DNA of 16,495 bases from Blastocatellia bacterium. GTDB lineage: Bacteria; Acidobacteriota; Blastocatellia; Pyrinomonadales; Pyrinomonadaceae. Below the pieces are notes generated by a model. It was not told the origin of the DNA. It searched no databases and was given only the letters and a program-made list of their open reading frames with translations. Location: contig JACDAY010000132.1 of assembly GCA_013695195.1 (NCBI GenBank), positions 1-16,495 of the forward strand, in the 5' to 3' direction. The position numbers were made by a program, and so were the translations under genes. Positions 7,480 through 14,462 of this stretch are shown one piece after another. The stretch's first letter is position 1; every line of letters starts with the position of its first letter.

Positions 7480-8859
7480 TTAGCTCTTTATGAAGTTCGA
7501 TACTGCGTCCCCGACCGCATAGCTATTTTTCACGCAGTCGCCAACCGAAATTCCTTTGTAAAAATTGCTGCAAAAGAAAATTCCTCGATGCGCATTTTCA
7601 AAAACTTCGATTGCTCTTTCGATCTTATCGTAACCCAGCTCATATTGCGGAATCGCCCTCGGCCATCGTTTAATATGCCTGAAAGATGGAATTTCGCTCA
7701 GGCCTAAAATATCTTTCAGTTCGGAATAGACGATCTCAAATAGTTCTTCGTCAGATCTTTCAAAAATATCCGGATTACGTGAACCGCCGACGAAACTCGT
7801 CAATAAATGATACCCGTCCGGCGCGCGATTCGGGAAAACCGAAGAATTCCAGATCGTCCCGAGGATTTTCCTTTTTTCAAAACTTGGAACCAGAAAACCG
7901 AAACCGTCGAGATTCTGCATGATGCTTTTTTTTTTAATACCGAAAAAAACCATCGCAACCGGCGGATAATAAACGCTTTTGAACTTTTTGCTTAAATTCG
8001 AGTCGAGGTTTTCGATTAGTTTTGCAGCGGTAGCGGCCGGTGTGGAAATTATCAGAGCGTCGAAAATTTCTTCAACTTGACGGCACTCCGACATCTCGCC
8101 GGCAAGATGCCGGCGTTCCGTCGAAACCGAGATTTTGCCGTCGTTTATTTTTTCAATTCGTGTAACTTCCGTATTTGTTTTTATGTATTCGCCCAAATTT
8201 TGTGCGAGTTTGTCAGTCAATGTCTGCACGCCGTTTTGAAATGAAAACGTGCGCGGAAAATCTTTGTCAGCTTTTTCGGTTTTTGAACGAAGCGAACCGA
8301 AGAGCAAACTTCCGTATTTTTTTTCGAGTTCGTAAAGACGCGGAAACGCCGCTTTGACACTCAAGTTTTCAGATTTTCCCGCGTAAATTCCCGCGATAAA
8401 CGGGTCAGCCGCTTTTTCGACGATTTCGCGCCCCAGACGGCGTTCAAAAAATTCGGCAACCGATTCATTTTCAGGCGATTTCGATCTCACAAACGGTTCC
8501 TTCAAAAGCCTTAGTTTCGCCTTCAAACTGAAAAACCCGTTCGCCGCGATTCTCGCAACGCTCATCGGCAGCGATTTGAGTTTGCCGTTCTGCAAAACAT
8601 AGCGTTTCGTATTCACTTCGTCCGCCGCCAAAACTTCCGTATCGAGTTCCAATTCCCGAATCAAATCAACCAACCGCGGCGATTTCAGCAAACTATTCGG
8701 AGCATATTCGATCAAAAAGCCGTCAATCCTGACGCTCTCAATATTCCCGCCGACTCGTTCGGATTTTTCAAACAACGTAACTTCAAAACCTTTCTTTTTC
8801 AGCAAAAAAGCGGCAGCCAATCCCGAAATGCCGCCGCCGATGACGCAAACTCTTTCCAT
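7480..8859 (-). CDS. hemY: protoporphyrinogen oxidase, oxygen-dependent FAD type
   Basis: HemY (called HemG in some annotations) oxidises protoporphyrinogen IX to protoporphyrin IX using FAD and oxygen. The 459-residue protein opens with MERVCVIGGGISGLAAAFLL, the dinucleotide-binding motif, followed by the acidic end of strand two (FEKSERVGGNIES). It also has YAPNSLL, the DPFIAGIYAG segment found in this family, and a C-terminal FAD-binding KGISVGDCV region. I chose the ATG at 8859 over a TTG nine codons upstream, because the family starts next to the glycine motif and this leaves 20 bp after the preceding gene. Residues about 247-261 (TERRHLAGEMSECRQ) are encoded by a palindromic element and look like an insertion between beta strands. 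The gene sits between the antitoxin-like gene and hemB. Confidence 0.93.
   Translation of the reverse strand: MERVCVIGGGISGLAAAFLLKKKGFEVTLFEKSERVGGNIESVRIDGFLIEYAPNSLLKSPRLVDLIRELELDTEVLAADEVNTKRYVLQNGKLKSLPMSVARIAANGFFSLKAKLRLLKEPFVRSKSPENESVAEFFERRLGREIVEKAADPFIAGIYAGKSENLSVKAAFPRLYELEKKYGSLLFGSLRSKTEKADKDFPRTFSFQNGVQTLTDKLAQNLGEYIKTNTEVTRIEKINDGKISVSTERRHLAGEMSECRQVEEIFDALIISTPAATAAKLIENLDSNLSKKFKSVYYPPVAMVFFGIKKKSIMQNLDGFGFLVPSFEKRKILGTIWNSSVFPNRAPDGYHLLTSFVGGSRNPDIFERSDEELFEIVYSELKDILGLSEIPSFRHIKRWPRAIPQYELGYDKIERAIEVFENAHRGIFFCSNFYKGISVGDCVKNSYAVGDAVSNFIKS
8079..8122. repeat. palindromic element inside hemY
   Basis: Inner arms cgccggc (8097-8103) and gccggcg (8109-8115) surround five bases. 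Outer arms gacggcac (8079-8086) and gttccgtc (8115-8122) pair with one mismatch. On the minus strand the 44 bp are read in frame with hemY without a stop. GC content is well above the surrounding gene. Confidence 0.6.
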
Positions 8860-8879
8860 TATTTTGCATCGCCCGTCGT

Positions 8880-9119
8880 CTACCAAATCGTCTGAACGAA
8901 ATTTGAACTTTGGCCATAATCTTTAAATTCTTCTTCGAGATGTTTCAACTCATCTGACATAAGTTCGGCTAAGTCCGCTTCAATCAATTGTGTGTATTCT
9001 GCACCATTTTCTTCACGCTCACGCAAAAAATAAACAAAATCCACCACTTCACGCTGACGTTCGGGCGACAAATGTTTTACTCCGGCGACAATGATTTGTT
9101 CATAACTCGTTTGATTCAT
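8880..9119 (-). CDS. small antitoxin-like protein of unknown function
   Basis: This 79-residue protein contains the pattern VKHLSPERQREVVDFVYFLRERE (about 14-36). It resembles the N-terminal helix pair of DUF2281-type proteins, often encoded as antitoxins or as orphan small genes, in which 'LP...Q.EV.DF..FL' is typical. The rest is acidic and helical (LIEADLAELMSDELKHLEEEFKDYG). A dedicated toxin would be expected next to it, but the next gene downstream is hemY, 20 bp away, and upstream is hemH, 38 bp away. It is therefore either an orphan antitoxin-like gene or a protein with another role. It is on the same strand as the operon and is probably co-transcribed. The ATG start has no clear ribosome binding site. 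The gene seems real because it fills the gap neatly, but its function is not known. Confidence 0.65.
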   Translation of the reverse strand: MNQTSYEQIIVAGVKHLSPERQREVVDFVYFLREREENGAEYTQLIEADLAELMSDELKHLEEEFKDYGQSSNFVQTIW

Positions 9120-9157
9120 ATATGAATTTTAACAGACTTAATTTTCACATTAAACAT

Positions 9158-10186
9158 CTATTGCACGGCTAATTTTTTTTCGTGGCTGTTTTGGGTTTGT
9201 TCACGGCTAATTTCTTTCATCTTTAGAAAAACAAGCTGCGCGAGCGCATCAATGAATTTTTCCGAATAGTTTAACCCTTCCGTAACTTCAAACTGTTCAA
9301 CACCGGCCTCTTTAGCAAGATGCCGGAACTCGATGCCGACTTCATACAGGGTTTCGAGATGGTCGGAGGCGAAGGCGATCGGTACGATGAGCATATGTTT
9401 CGAGCCTTTTTTCGCCAGATCGTCAATCGTCGCGGGTGTCGACGGCGTGAGCCATGTTTGCGGCCCGACTTTTGATTGAAAACATAGGTGATGCGGATTT
9501 TTCCAGCCGCCGCGAATCATCACTGCAGCGACGGTTTCGCGGATATGGCCGGAATACGGATCGCCTTCGCGGACGAGCTTCATCGGCGTTCCGTGTGCGG
9601 AAAATAATATGTCGACCTTTTCGCGAATATAGGCGGGAAATTTTTCCATGCCTTGATTTACTCTTTCGACGCAGGCATCAATATACGGCGGAAAATCGTA
9701 ATAATACTCGACCAGCGTCCATTCGATATCGGTATTGCCGCGCAGATTTAGCTGTTTTTTCCATTCTTTGAGGCTGGATTCGGTAGTCGCTTTGGAGAAC
9801 TGCGGATAGAGCGGAAGCAGAATGACTTTATTGATTCCTTCGCGTTCGAGATCGTCCAAAACTTCCTCGGTAAATGGATGCCAATAACGCATTGCGGCGA
9901 AAACGCGGGTCGGAAATTTTTCGTTCAGTTTTTCTTCCAGAAGTTTTGCTTGTCCGAGCGTAAAATCCTTTAGCGGTGATTTGCCGCCGATCTGCTTGTA
10001 TTGTTCCTGAATGCGCGGGTGCCTGCGGCTGGATATAAGCTTTGCCAGTCCTTTTCTGAAAAGGAAGCTTCCCGGAAAATTTATAATGTCGGGGTCGGAA
10101 AAAAGATTATATAAAAACGGTTCGACCGCTTGGAGCGAATCGGGGCCGCCAAGATTTAATAATACAACTCCGATTTTTTCACTCAT
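9158..10186 (-). CDS. hemH: ferrochelatase
   Basis: HemH inserts ferrous iron into protoporphyrin IX, the last step to protohaem. The 342-residue protein starts with IGVVLLNLGGPDSLQAVEPF, the family N-terminus. The metal-inserting histidine is H198 in LFSAHGTP (194-201). CFQSKVGPQTWLTPST (235-250) and the second conserved site IVPIAFASDHLETLYE (267-282, with H276 and E278) are also clear. There is no membrane segment, so it is probably soluble or peripheral. It is separated from hemN by an 81-bp gap largely filled by a palindromic element. The C-terminal 16 or so residues after the conserved domain are polar, and part of their coding sequence is a short direct repeat. Confidence 0.97.
   Translation of the reverse strand: MSEKIGVVLLNLGGPDSLQAVEPFLYNLFSDPDIINFPGSFLFRKGLAKLISSRRHPRIQEQYKQIGGKSPLKDFTLGQAKLLEEKLNEKFPTRVFAAMRYWHPFTEEVLDDLEREGINKVILLPLYPQFSKATTESSLKEWKKQLNLRGNTDIEWTLVEYYYDFPPYIDACVERVNQGMEKFPAYIREKVDILFSAHGTPMKLVREGDPYSGHIRETVAAVMIRGGWKNPHHLCFQSKVGPQTWLTPSTPATIDDLAKKGSKHMLIVPIAFASDHLETLYEVGIEFRHLAKEAGVEQFEVTEGLNYSEKFIDALAQLVFLKMKEISREQTQNSHEKKLAVQ
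9164..9213. repeat. 12-bp direct repeat at the hemH 3' end
   Basis: cacggctaattt occurs at 9164-9175 and 9202-9213, 38 bp apart, within the last codons of hemH and read in different frames. It suggests a small local duplication or slippage that lengthened the C-terminus. It could be chance. Confidence 0.35.
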
Positions 10187-10194
10187 AAATTATG

Positions 10195-10266
10195 TTTTGA
10201 GTTCACGCTTCAGCTTCAGCGTGTTTCTTCGCTAACCATAAGACACGCTGAAGCGTGAACTCAGAA
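10195..10266 (-). repeat. palindromic element, copy 1 (hemN-hemH gap)
   Basis: This 72-bp element begins ttttgagttcacgcttcag and ends in its complement, acgctgaagcgtgaactcagaa-like. Left arm 10199-10224 and right arm 10243-10262 pair fully except that the left arm has an extra cttcag. Each arm is itself near-palindromic (cacgct-tc-agcgtg), so a cloverleaf-like fold is possible. The central spacer is asymmetric and gives it an orientation: on the minus strand it reads ggttagcgaagaa, matching copy 2 read on the plus strand. It ends 1 bp before the hemN stop codon. Confidence 0.85.
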
Positions 10267-10267
10267 C

Positions 10268-11656
10268 TTAAACCGTCTTTGAAAATATGGGTTTCTCGTT
10301 AATCATCTTTTCCAGATATGCATCAAAACACATTGCAACGTTTCTGATTATCAGAATTCCCGTTCCTATTATTTTGATTTTATCAGGGTTGTTTTCCGCA
10401 AGTCCGTCCTTGAAAAAAACGTCCAGCTTTCTGATATCACCGGCAAAATAATTATCAAAATCAATGCTGAATTTTTGCTCGATGCCGCGTTTGTCGATTT
10501 CCAGATGACACATCAGCTGCATGATCGTTTCCTTGCGGATATGATCATCGGGCGTCATGCGATACCCGACATTTGTCGCTACTGAGCCGCTGTCAATCCG
10601 GGCGAAATAATCCTTGAGATTCTTTAAATTCTGTGCGTAAATATTTTGAAACTGGCTGATCGCGGATAGCCCGAAAGCGTAAACGTCGCAGCCCGCTTTT
10701 GTCGAATAGCCCTGAAAATTACGATAAAGCGTGTTATTTTTTTGAGCCACTGCAAGCTCGTCCGCGGGTTTCGCAAAGTGATCCATTCCGATGTATTCGT
10801 AGCCGGCCCCGATCAGTTTCTCGATCGTCATTTTCAAAATGTAGAGCCTTTCGTCCGGCGACGGAATCGCTTCGGAAGGAATTATATTTTGATGTTTTTT
10901 TAGCCACGGAACGTGAGCGTAGTTAAAAACGGCGATGCGATTGGGCGATATATCTATAATTTTATCAACCGTAACAGCAAAAGATTCCCCACTTTGAAAA
11001 GGAAGGCCGTAGATAAGATCGAGATTGACGCTGTCAAAGCCGAGCTCGCGTGCCCATTCGACGGTTTGCCGTGTAATTTCTTCCGATTGGACGCGATTGA
11101 TCGTTTTCTGCACCCGAATGTCGAAATCCTGCACGCCAAAACTCGTCCGGTTAAAGCCGATCTCGCGGAAAGCTTCCATATGCTCGCGGGTGAGTCCGCG
11201 CGGATCAATCTCGACGCTCGCCTCAATATCCGAATCAAAATCAAATTTTTTACGAATATAATTTCCCATGTCCAGAATTTCTTCCGGATAGAGATATGAC
11301 GGCGTACCTCCACCCCAATGCATCTGGACGATCTTTCTTTCCAAAGAGATCATCGGCCTTAGTAGCTCGATCTCTTTTTTCAAATATTCATTATATTCGC
11401 GGATCATTCCGCGGTCGTGCGTAACCATCATATTACAGCCGCAGAAATAGCAAAGCATTTCGCAAAACGGGAAATGAAAATAAAGCGACAGGTCCGTTGC
11501 GTTCGAATCTGCGTTTGTATCGATTATTTCACGGCTAAAATCTTCCGCCGTAAATTCGGGTGAGAAAAGCGGAGCCGTCGGATATGACGTATAGCGCGGT
11601 CCGGGCTGATTGAATTTCTTCAAAATCTCAATATCGATTCCACTGAAATTGTTCAT
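10268..11656 (-). CDS. hemN: oxygen-independent coproporphyrinogen III dehydrogenase (radical SAM)
   Basis: HemN decarboxylates coproporphyrinogen III to protoporphyrinogen IX with S-adenosylmethionine and an iron-sulfur cluster, without oxygen. The 462-residue length matches true HemN. The cluster motif is HFPFCEMLCYFCGC, with C65, C69 and C72, and C74 as the extra conserved cysteine; positions agree with the E. coli enzyme within three residues. The N-terminal QPGPRYTSYPTA (17-28) separates HemN from the shorter haem chaperone HemW. MHWGGGTPSYL and FNYAHVPWLKKHQ are typical, as is the C-terminal IRNVAMCFDAYL. No hemF is present in the operon, so this step appears to rely on HemN, at least from this locus. 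The gene is flanked on both sides by copies of the same palindromic element. Confidence 0.97.
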   Translation of the reverse strand: MNNFSGIDIEILKKFNQPGPRYTSYPTAPLFSPEFTAEDFSREIIDTNADSNATDLSLYFHFPFCEMLCYFCGCNMMVTHDRGMIREYNEYLKKEIELLRPMISLERKIVQMHWGGGTPSYLYPEEILDMGNYIRKKFDFDSDIEASVEIDPRGLTREHMEAFREIGFNRTSFGVQDFDIRVQKTINRVQSEEITRQTVEWARELGFDSVNLDLIYGLPFQSGESFAVTVDKIIDISPNRIAVFNYAHVPWLKKHQNIIPSEAIPSPDERLYILKMTIEKLIGAGYEYIGMDHFAKPADELAVAQKNNTLYRNFQGYSTKAGCDVYAFGLSAISQFQNIYAQNLKNLKDYFARIDSGSVATNVGYRMTPDDHIRKETIMQLMCHLEIDKRGIEQKFSIDFDNYFAGDIRKLDVFFKDGLAENNPDKIKIIGTGILIIRNVAMCFDAYLEKMINEKPIFSKTV

Positions 11657-11664
11657 TCTAAATA

Positions 11665-11730
11665 TTTTGAGTTCACGCTTCAGCGTATATTAAAGTTAAC
11701 GAAGAGACACGCTAAAGCGTGAACTCAGAA
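11665..11730 (+). repeat. palindromic element, copy 2 (hemE-hemN gap)
   Basis: This 66-bp element shares the ends ttttgagttcacgcttcag and gcgtgaactcagaa with copy 1. Left arm 11669-11686 pairs with the 11707-11726 arm. Its spacer reads agttaacgaagag on the plus strand, so it is inverted relative to copy 1. The right arm overlaps the 3' end of hemE: the hemE TAG (11712-11714) and its last residues, SEFTL, lie inside it. Confidence 0.85.
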
Positions 11731-12770
11731 GGCCGATGATATTTGAGGCTCAGTTGTTTTACACAGGTTACCATATACTGTGCATTCTCAACGGGAGCTT
11801 TTGGCAAAATTCCGTGACCGAGATTGAAAATATGGCCACTGCCGCGGCCGAATTTGGCAAGTATCTTTTCTGTTTCTTCCTTTATCCTTTCCTTCGGAGC
11901 AAAGAGAACGCACGGATCCAGATTGCCCTGTAAAGCTTTTTTTGTGCCTATTTCGGCCCTTACCTTGCCTATATCCATCGTCCAATCGAGGCCGAGAACA
12001 TCACATTTCAGCCCGGCCAATTTTTGAAACGAATTTACGCCTTTCGCAAAAACGATCACGGGAGCACCGTTTGTTTCCAGCCTATCGCAAATGTATCTAA
12101 TGTATTCGAGTGAAAATTCCTCCAAATCCCACGGTGACAAAATTCCCGCCCATGTGTCGAAGATCTGAACGGCGTCGCAGCCTGCCTTGATCTTTGCGTT
12201 AAGATAATCGATTACGGCGTCAGCCAACAGCAGCAGCAGCCTATGAGCGGCAGCGGGTTCGCTGTAAATAAAACTCTTTATAATTTCAAAGCTTTTGGAA
12301 CCCTTGCCTTCGACCATATAAGTCGCAAGCGTCCACGGCGCGCCTGAAAAACCGATTAGCGGAACGCGGCCGTCAAGTTTTTGCCTGGTCGCCTCAATGG
12401 CCTTCATCACATAATTCAGCCGTTCTATGACGCCGTCAGTCTTCAAGGCACGAATGGCTGTAAGATCTCTTACTGGAGTTTCGAAAACAGGGCCTTTTGA
12501 TTCGAGTACCTCGAGCCTCATTCCCATTGCCTCCGGAATCACAAGGATATCCGAAAAGAGAATTGCCGCGTCTACGCCGATTATATCAATGGGTTGGACA
12601 GTTACCTCGCTTGCAAGCTCGGGAGTTTTGCAAAGTGTGAGGAAATCGGTTTTTTCGCGTATCGCACGATATTCCGGCAGATAACGTCCCGCCTGGCGCA
12701 TGATCCAAACCGGAGTCCGTACGGTATCCTGGCTTTTGCAGGCTCTTATAAAAATAGAATCTTTACTCAA
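11712..12770 (-). CDS. hemE: uroporphyrinogen decarboxylase
   Basis: HemE removes four carboxyl groups from uroporphyrinogen III to give coproporphyrinogen III, in the cytoplasm and without cofactor. The 352-residue protein has the signature PVWIMRQAGRYLPEYR (20-35, R25 among the substrate-binding arginines), the catalytic aspartate D74 in LFSDIL, GFSGAPWTLATYMVEG (140-155) and the late FNLGHGILP with the conserved histidine. It starts at TTG, since no suitable ATG lies before the first signature. The start overlaps the hemD stop by 8 bp, so translation is probably coupled. The C-terminal SEFTL and stop codon are encoded by a palindromic element, so the original end may have been different. 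Confidence 0.96.
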   Translation of the reverse strand: MSKDSIFIRACKSQDTVRTPVWIMRQAGRYLPEYRAIREKTDFLTLCKTPELASEVTVQPIDIIGVDAAILFSDILVIPEAMGMRLEVLESKGPVFETPVRDLTAIRALKTDGVIERLNYVMKAIEATRQKLDGRVPLIGFSGAPWTLATYMVEGKGSKSFEIIKSFIYSEPAAAHRLLLLLADAVIDYLNAKIKAGCDAVQIFDTWAGILSPWDLEEFSLEYIRYICDRLETNGAPVIVFAKGVNSFQKLAGLKCDVLGLDWTMDIGKVRAEIGTKKALQGNLDPCVLFAPKERIKEETEKILAKFGRGSGHIFNLGHGILPKAPVENAQYMVTCVKQLSLKYHRPSEFTL

Positions 12771-13509
12771 TATTAGTTATGTGTTCCGCCAGAGCCATAG
12801 CAAAATCCCGGGCGCTGGCCCTTGGTGATATTAGCTGCACGTTAAAACCGGCTTCGCTCGCTCTTTTCGCGGTAGTGTCGCCAATCACAGCGGTTTTTAT
12901 CGCGATCGCATCTTCCGAAATGAATAAATTTATATAGTTATCTATTCCCGACGGACTAAAAAAACAGATCCAATCGATCTCGCCCCGGTCGAGCTTTTCC
13001 CGGATCGCTCGGCTGGTTTTATTGTCCAGCTGATTTTCAATCGTTCGATAAACTACGATCTCGTCAACGACGGCTGAGTTCTGCAAAAGCGCCGATATTG
13101 TCCGCATGCTTTTATCGCCGCGGACGAAAAGAAATTTTTTGCCTAGGAATTCCTCTTCTTTAAAAGATCGAATAAATTCTTCCGCCGTGTTCGCCCTCTG
13201 CGAAAAAACAACTTTATAATTTGTGTTCGCAAAACAAAATTTCGTTCTGTCGCCTAAAACGTAAACTTTCCCTGGAAATCGCCGCGCTTCATCGCCTGCT
13301 TCGCGAATAAAGATTTCCGCCGCAGTTGGACTAGTAATAAACAGCCCGTCGTATTGCTTAAGCGTTCGGAGTTTTTCATCGAACTCGTTTAGATCTTCAA
13401 CCGGCTCGGTGCTAATCAAAGGAAGATTCAATACTTCAAAACCGTTTTGTTTCAAAATCGAGCTGAAATCGTCGGCTTGCCTGATGACCAAAACAACAGG
13501 TTTATTCAT
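12763..13509 (-). CDS. hemD: uroporphyrinogen-III synthase
   Basis: HemD closes hydroxymethylbilane to uroporphyrinogen III with inversion of ring D. The 248-residue protein shows the two-lobed pattern of this poorly conserved family: a first half with LPLISTEPVEDLNEFDEKL and YDGLFITSPTAAEIF, and a second half with DEIVVYRTIE, WICFFSPSGIDNYI, AVIGDTTAKRASEAGF and a C-terminal ASARDFAMALAEHI. Sequence conservation is low by nature, but position between hemC and hemE makes the call firm. Its ATG overlaps the hemC stop by one base (TAATG), and its stop overlaps hemE by 8 bp, which points to coupled translation across hemC-hemD-hemE. Confidence 0.93.
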   Translation of the reverse strand: MNKPVVLVIRQADDFSSILKQNGFEVLNLPLISTEPVEDLNEFDEKLRTLKQYDGLFITSPTAAEIFIREAGDEARRFPGKVYVLGDRTKFCFANTNYKVVFSQRANTAEEFIRSFKEEEFLGKKFLFVRGDKSMRTISALLQNSAVVDEIVVYRTIENQLDNKTSRAIREKLDRGEIDWICFFSPSGIDNYINLFISEDAIAIKTAVIGDTTAKRASEAGFNVQLISPRASARDFAMALAEHITNIE

Positions 13510-14462
13510 TAAATTACGGCTTCTTCTGATTCAGCGGCATTACGAGCCTCCGACAACAATATGTCCGCACCCTTTTCGATCAGTATAATGCCCAGCTGTT
13601 TTCCAAGAGCTTCCGCCATGTCTTTCGTGCCGCGTACCGTCTCGCGTAAGTTCTCTGTGCCGTCCAGATTTCCCGCCATGCCTTCAAGATGGATCGTCTC
13701 ACTTTCGAGGCGGGCAGCCGCACCTACCGGCACCTGGCAGCCGCCTTCGAGCTCGCGTAAAAAACTCCGTTCGGCTGTTACGCAAATTCGTGTTTTCTCG
13801 TCATCAAGCTTTTCGACCAAGCTACGCGTCGAGGCATCCTCATCCCTTATCTCGACCGCAACGGCTCCCTGGCCCACCGCCGGAAGCATGATCTCAAAGG
13901 GAATTATCTGCCTGATATGCGAATCAAGGCCTAGCCGGTGCAGTCCCGCGAAAGCCAGGATCAACGCATCCAGATCGGATGCCGCAAACTTTTCCAGCCG
14001 CGTCGGAACGTTTCCCCGAATCTCGACAACATGCAGATCGGGACGATAATTCAATAGCTGGCTTCGACGGCGCAAGCTTCCCGTTGCTATCTTCGATCCC
14101 GGCGGCAGGCTGTCAATCGAATCATATTTTTTGGAGATCAGAACATCATTGGATATTTCTCTCTCCAAAACCGCCCCGATGGTCAAACCTTTGGGCTGGG
14201 CGGTTTGCAAATCTTTCAGACTATGAACTGCCAGATCGATTTCGCCATTCAAAAGCGCCGATTCGATCTGTCTCGTGAATAACCCCTTGTCGCCGATACT
14301 TGCCAGGGGAACATCGAGAAGCTTATCGCCCGTGGTCTGGATTATCTTGATTTCAATGGTTAATCCGGGAAAAATTCCTTCCAGGTTCGCTCTGACAAAA
14401 TTGGTCTGCCACATGGCAAGCTCACTGCCGCGTGTTCCTATGATCAATTTATGCTTGGACAT
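13509..14462 (-). CDS. hemC: hydroxymethylbilane synthase (porphobilinogen deaminase)
   Basis: HemC joins four porphobilinogen units into hydroxymethylbilane. The 317-residue protein starts with IIGTRGSELAMWQT and has VHSLKDLQT with catalytic D84, ATGSLRRRSQLL (127-138), PAVGQGAVAVEIR (194-206) and ERSFLRELEGGCQVPVGA, in which C242 carries the dipyrromethane cofactor. RGNVPTRL (149-156) has proline where most members have aspartate or asparagine, a mild deviation. The ATG overlaps the end of hemA by 14 bp and the stop overlaps the hemD start by one base, so it belongs to the tightly packed first half of the operon. Confidence 0.97.
   Translation of the reverse strand: MSKHKLIIGTRGSELAMWQTNFVRANLEGIFPGLTIEIKIIQTTGDKLLDVPLASIGDKGLFTRQIESALLNGEIDLAVHSLKDLQTAQPKGLTIGAVLEREISNDVLISKKYDSIDSLPPGSKIATGSLRRRSQLLNYRPDLHVVEIRGNVPTRLEKFAASDLDALILAFAGLHRLGLDSHIRQIIPFEIMLPAVGQGAVAVEIRDEDASTRSLVEKLDDEKTRICVTAERSFLRELEGGCQVPVGAAARLESETIHLEGMAGNLDGTENLRETVRGTKDMAEALGKQLGIILIEKGADILLSEARNAAESEEAVI

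Noticed and set aside
8860..8886. Earlier TTG start for hemY
   Set aside because: It would add nine residues before the glycine motif and overlap the preceding gene. The ATG at 8859 fits the family better.
10195..11730. Repeats read as a CRISPR array
   Set aside because: There are only two copies in opposite orientations with a gene between them and no regular spacers or cas genes.
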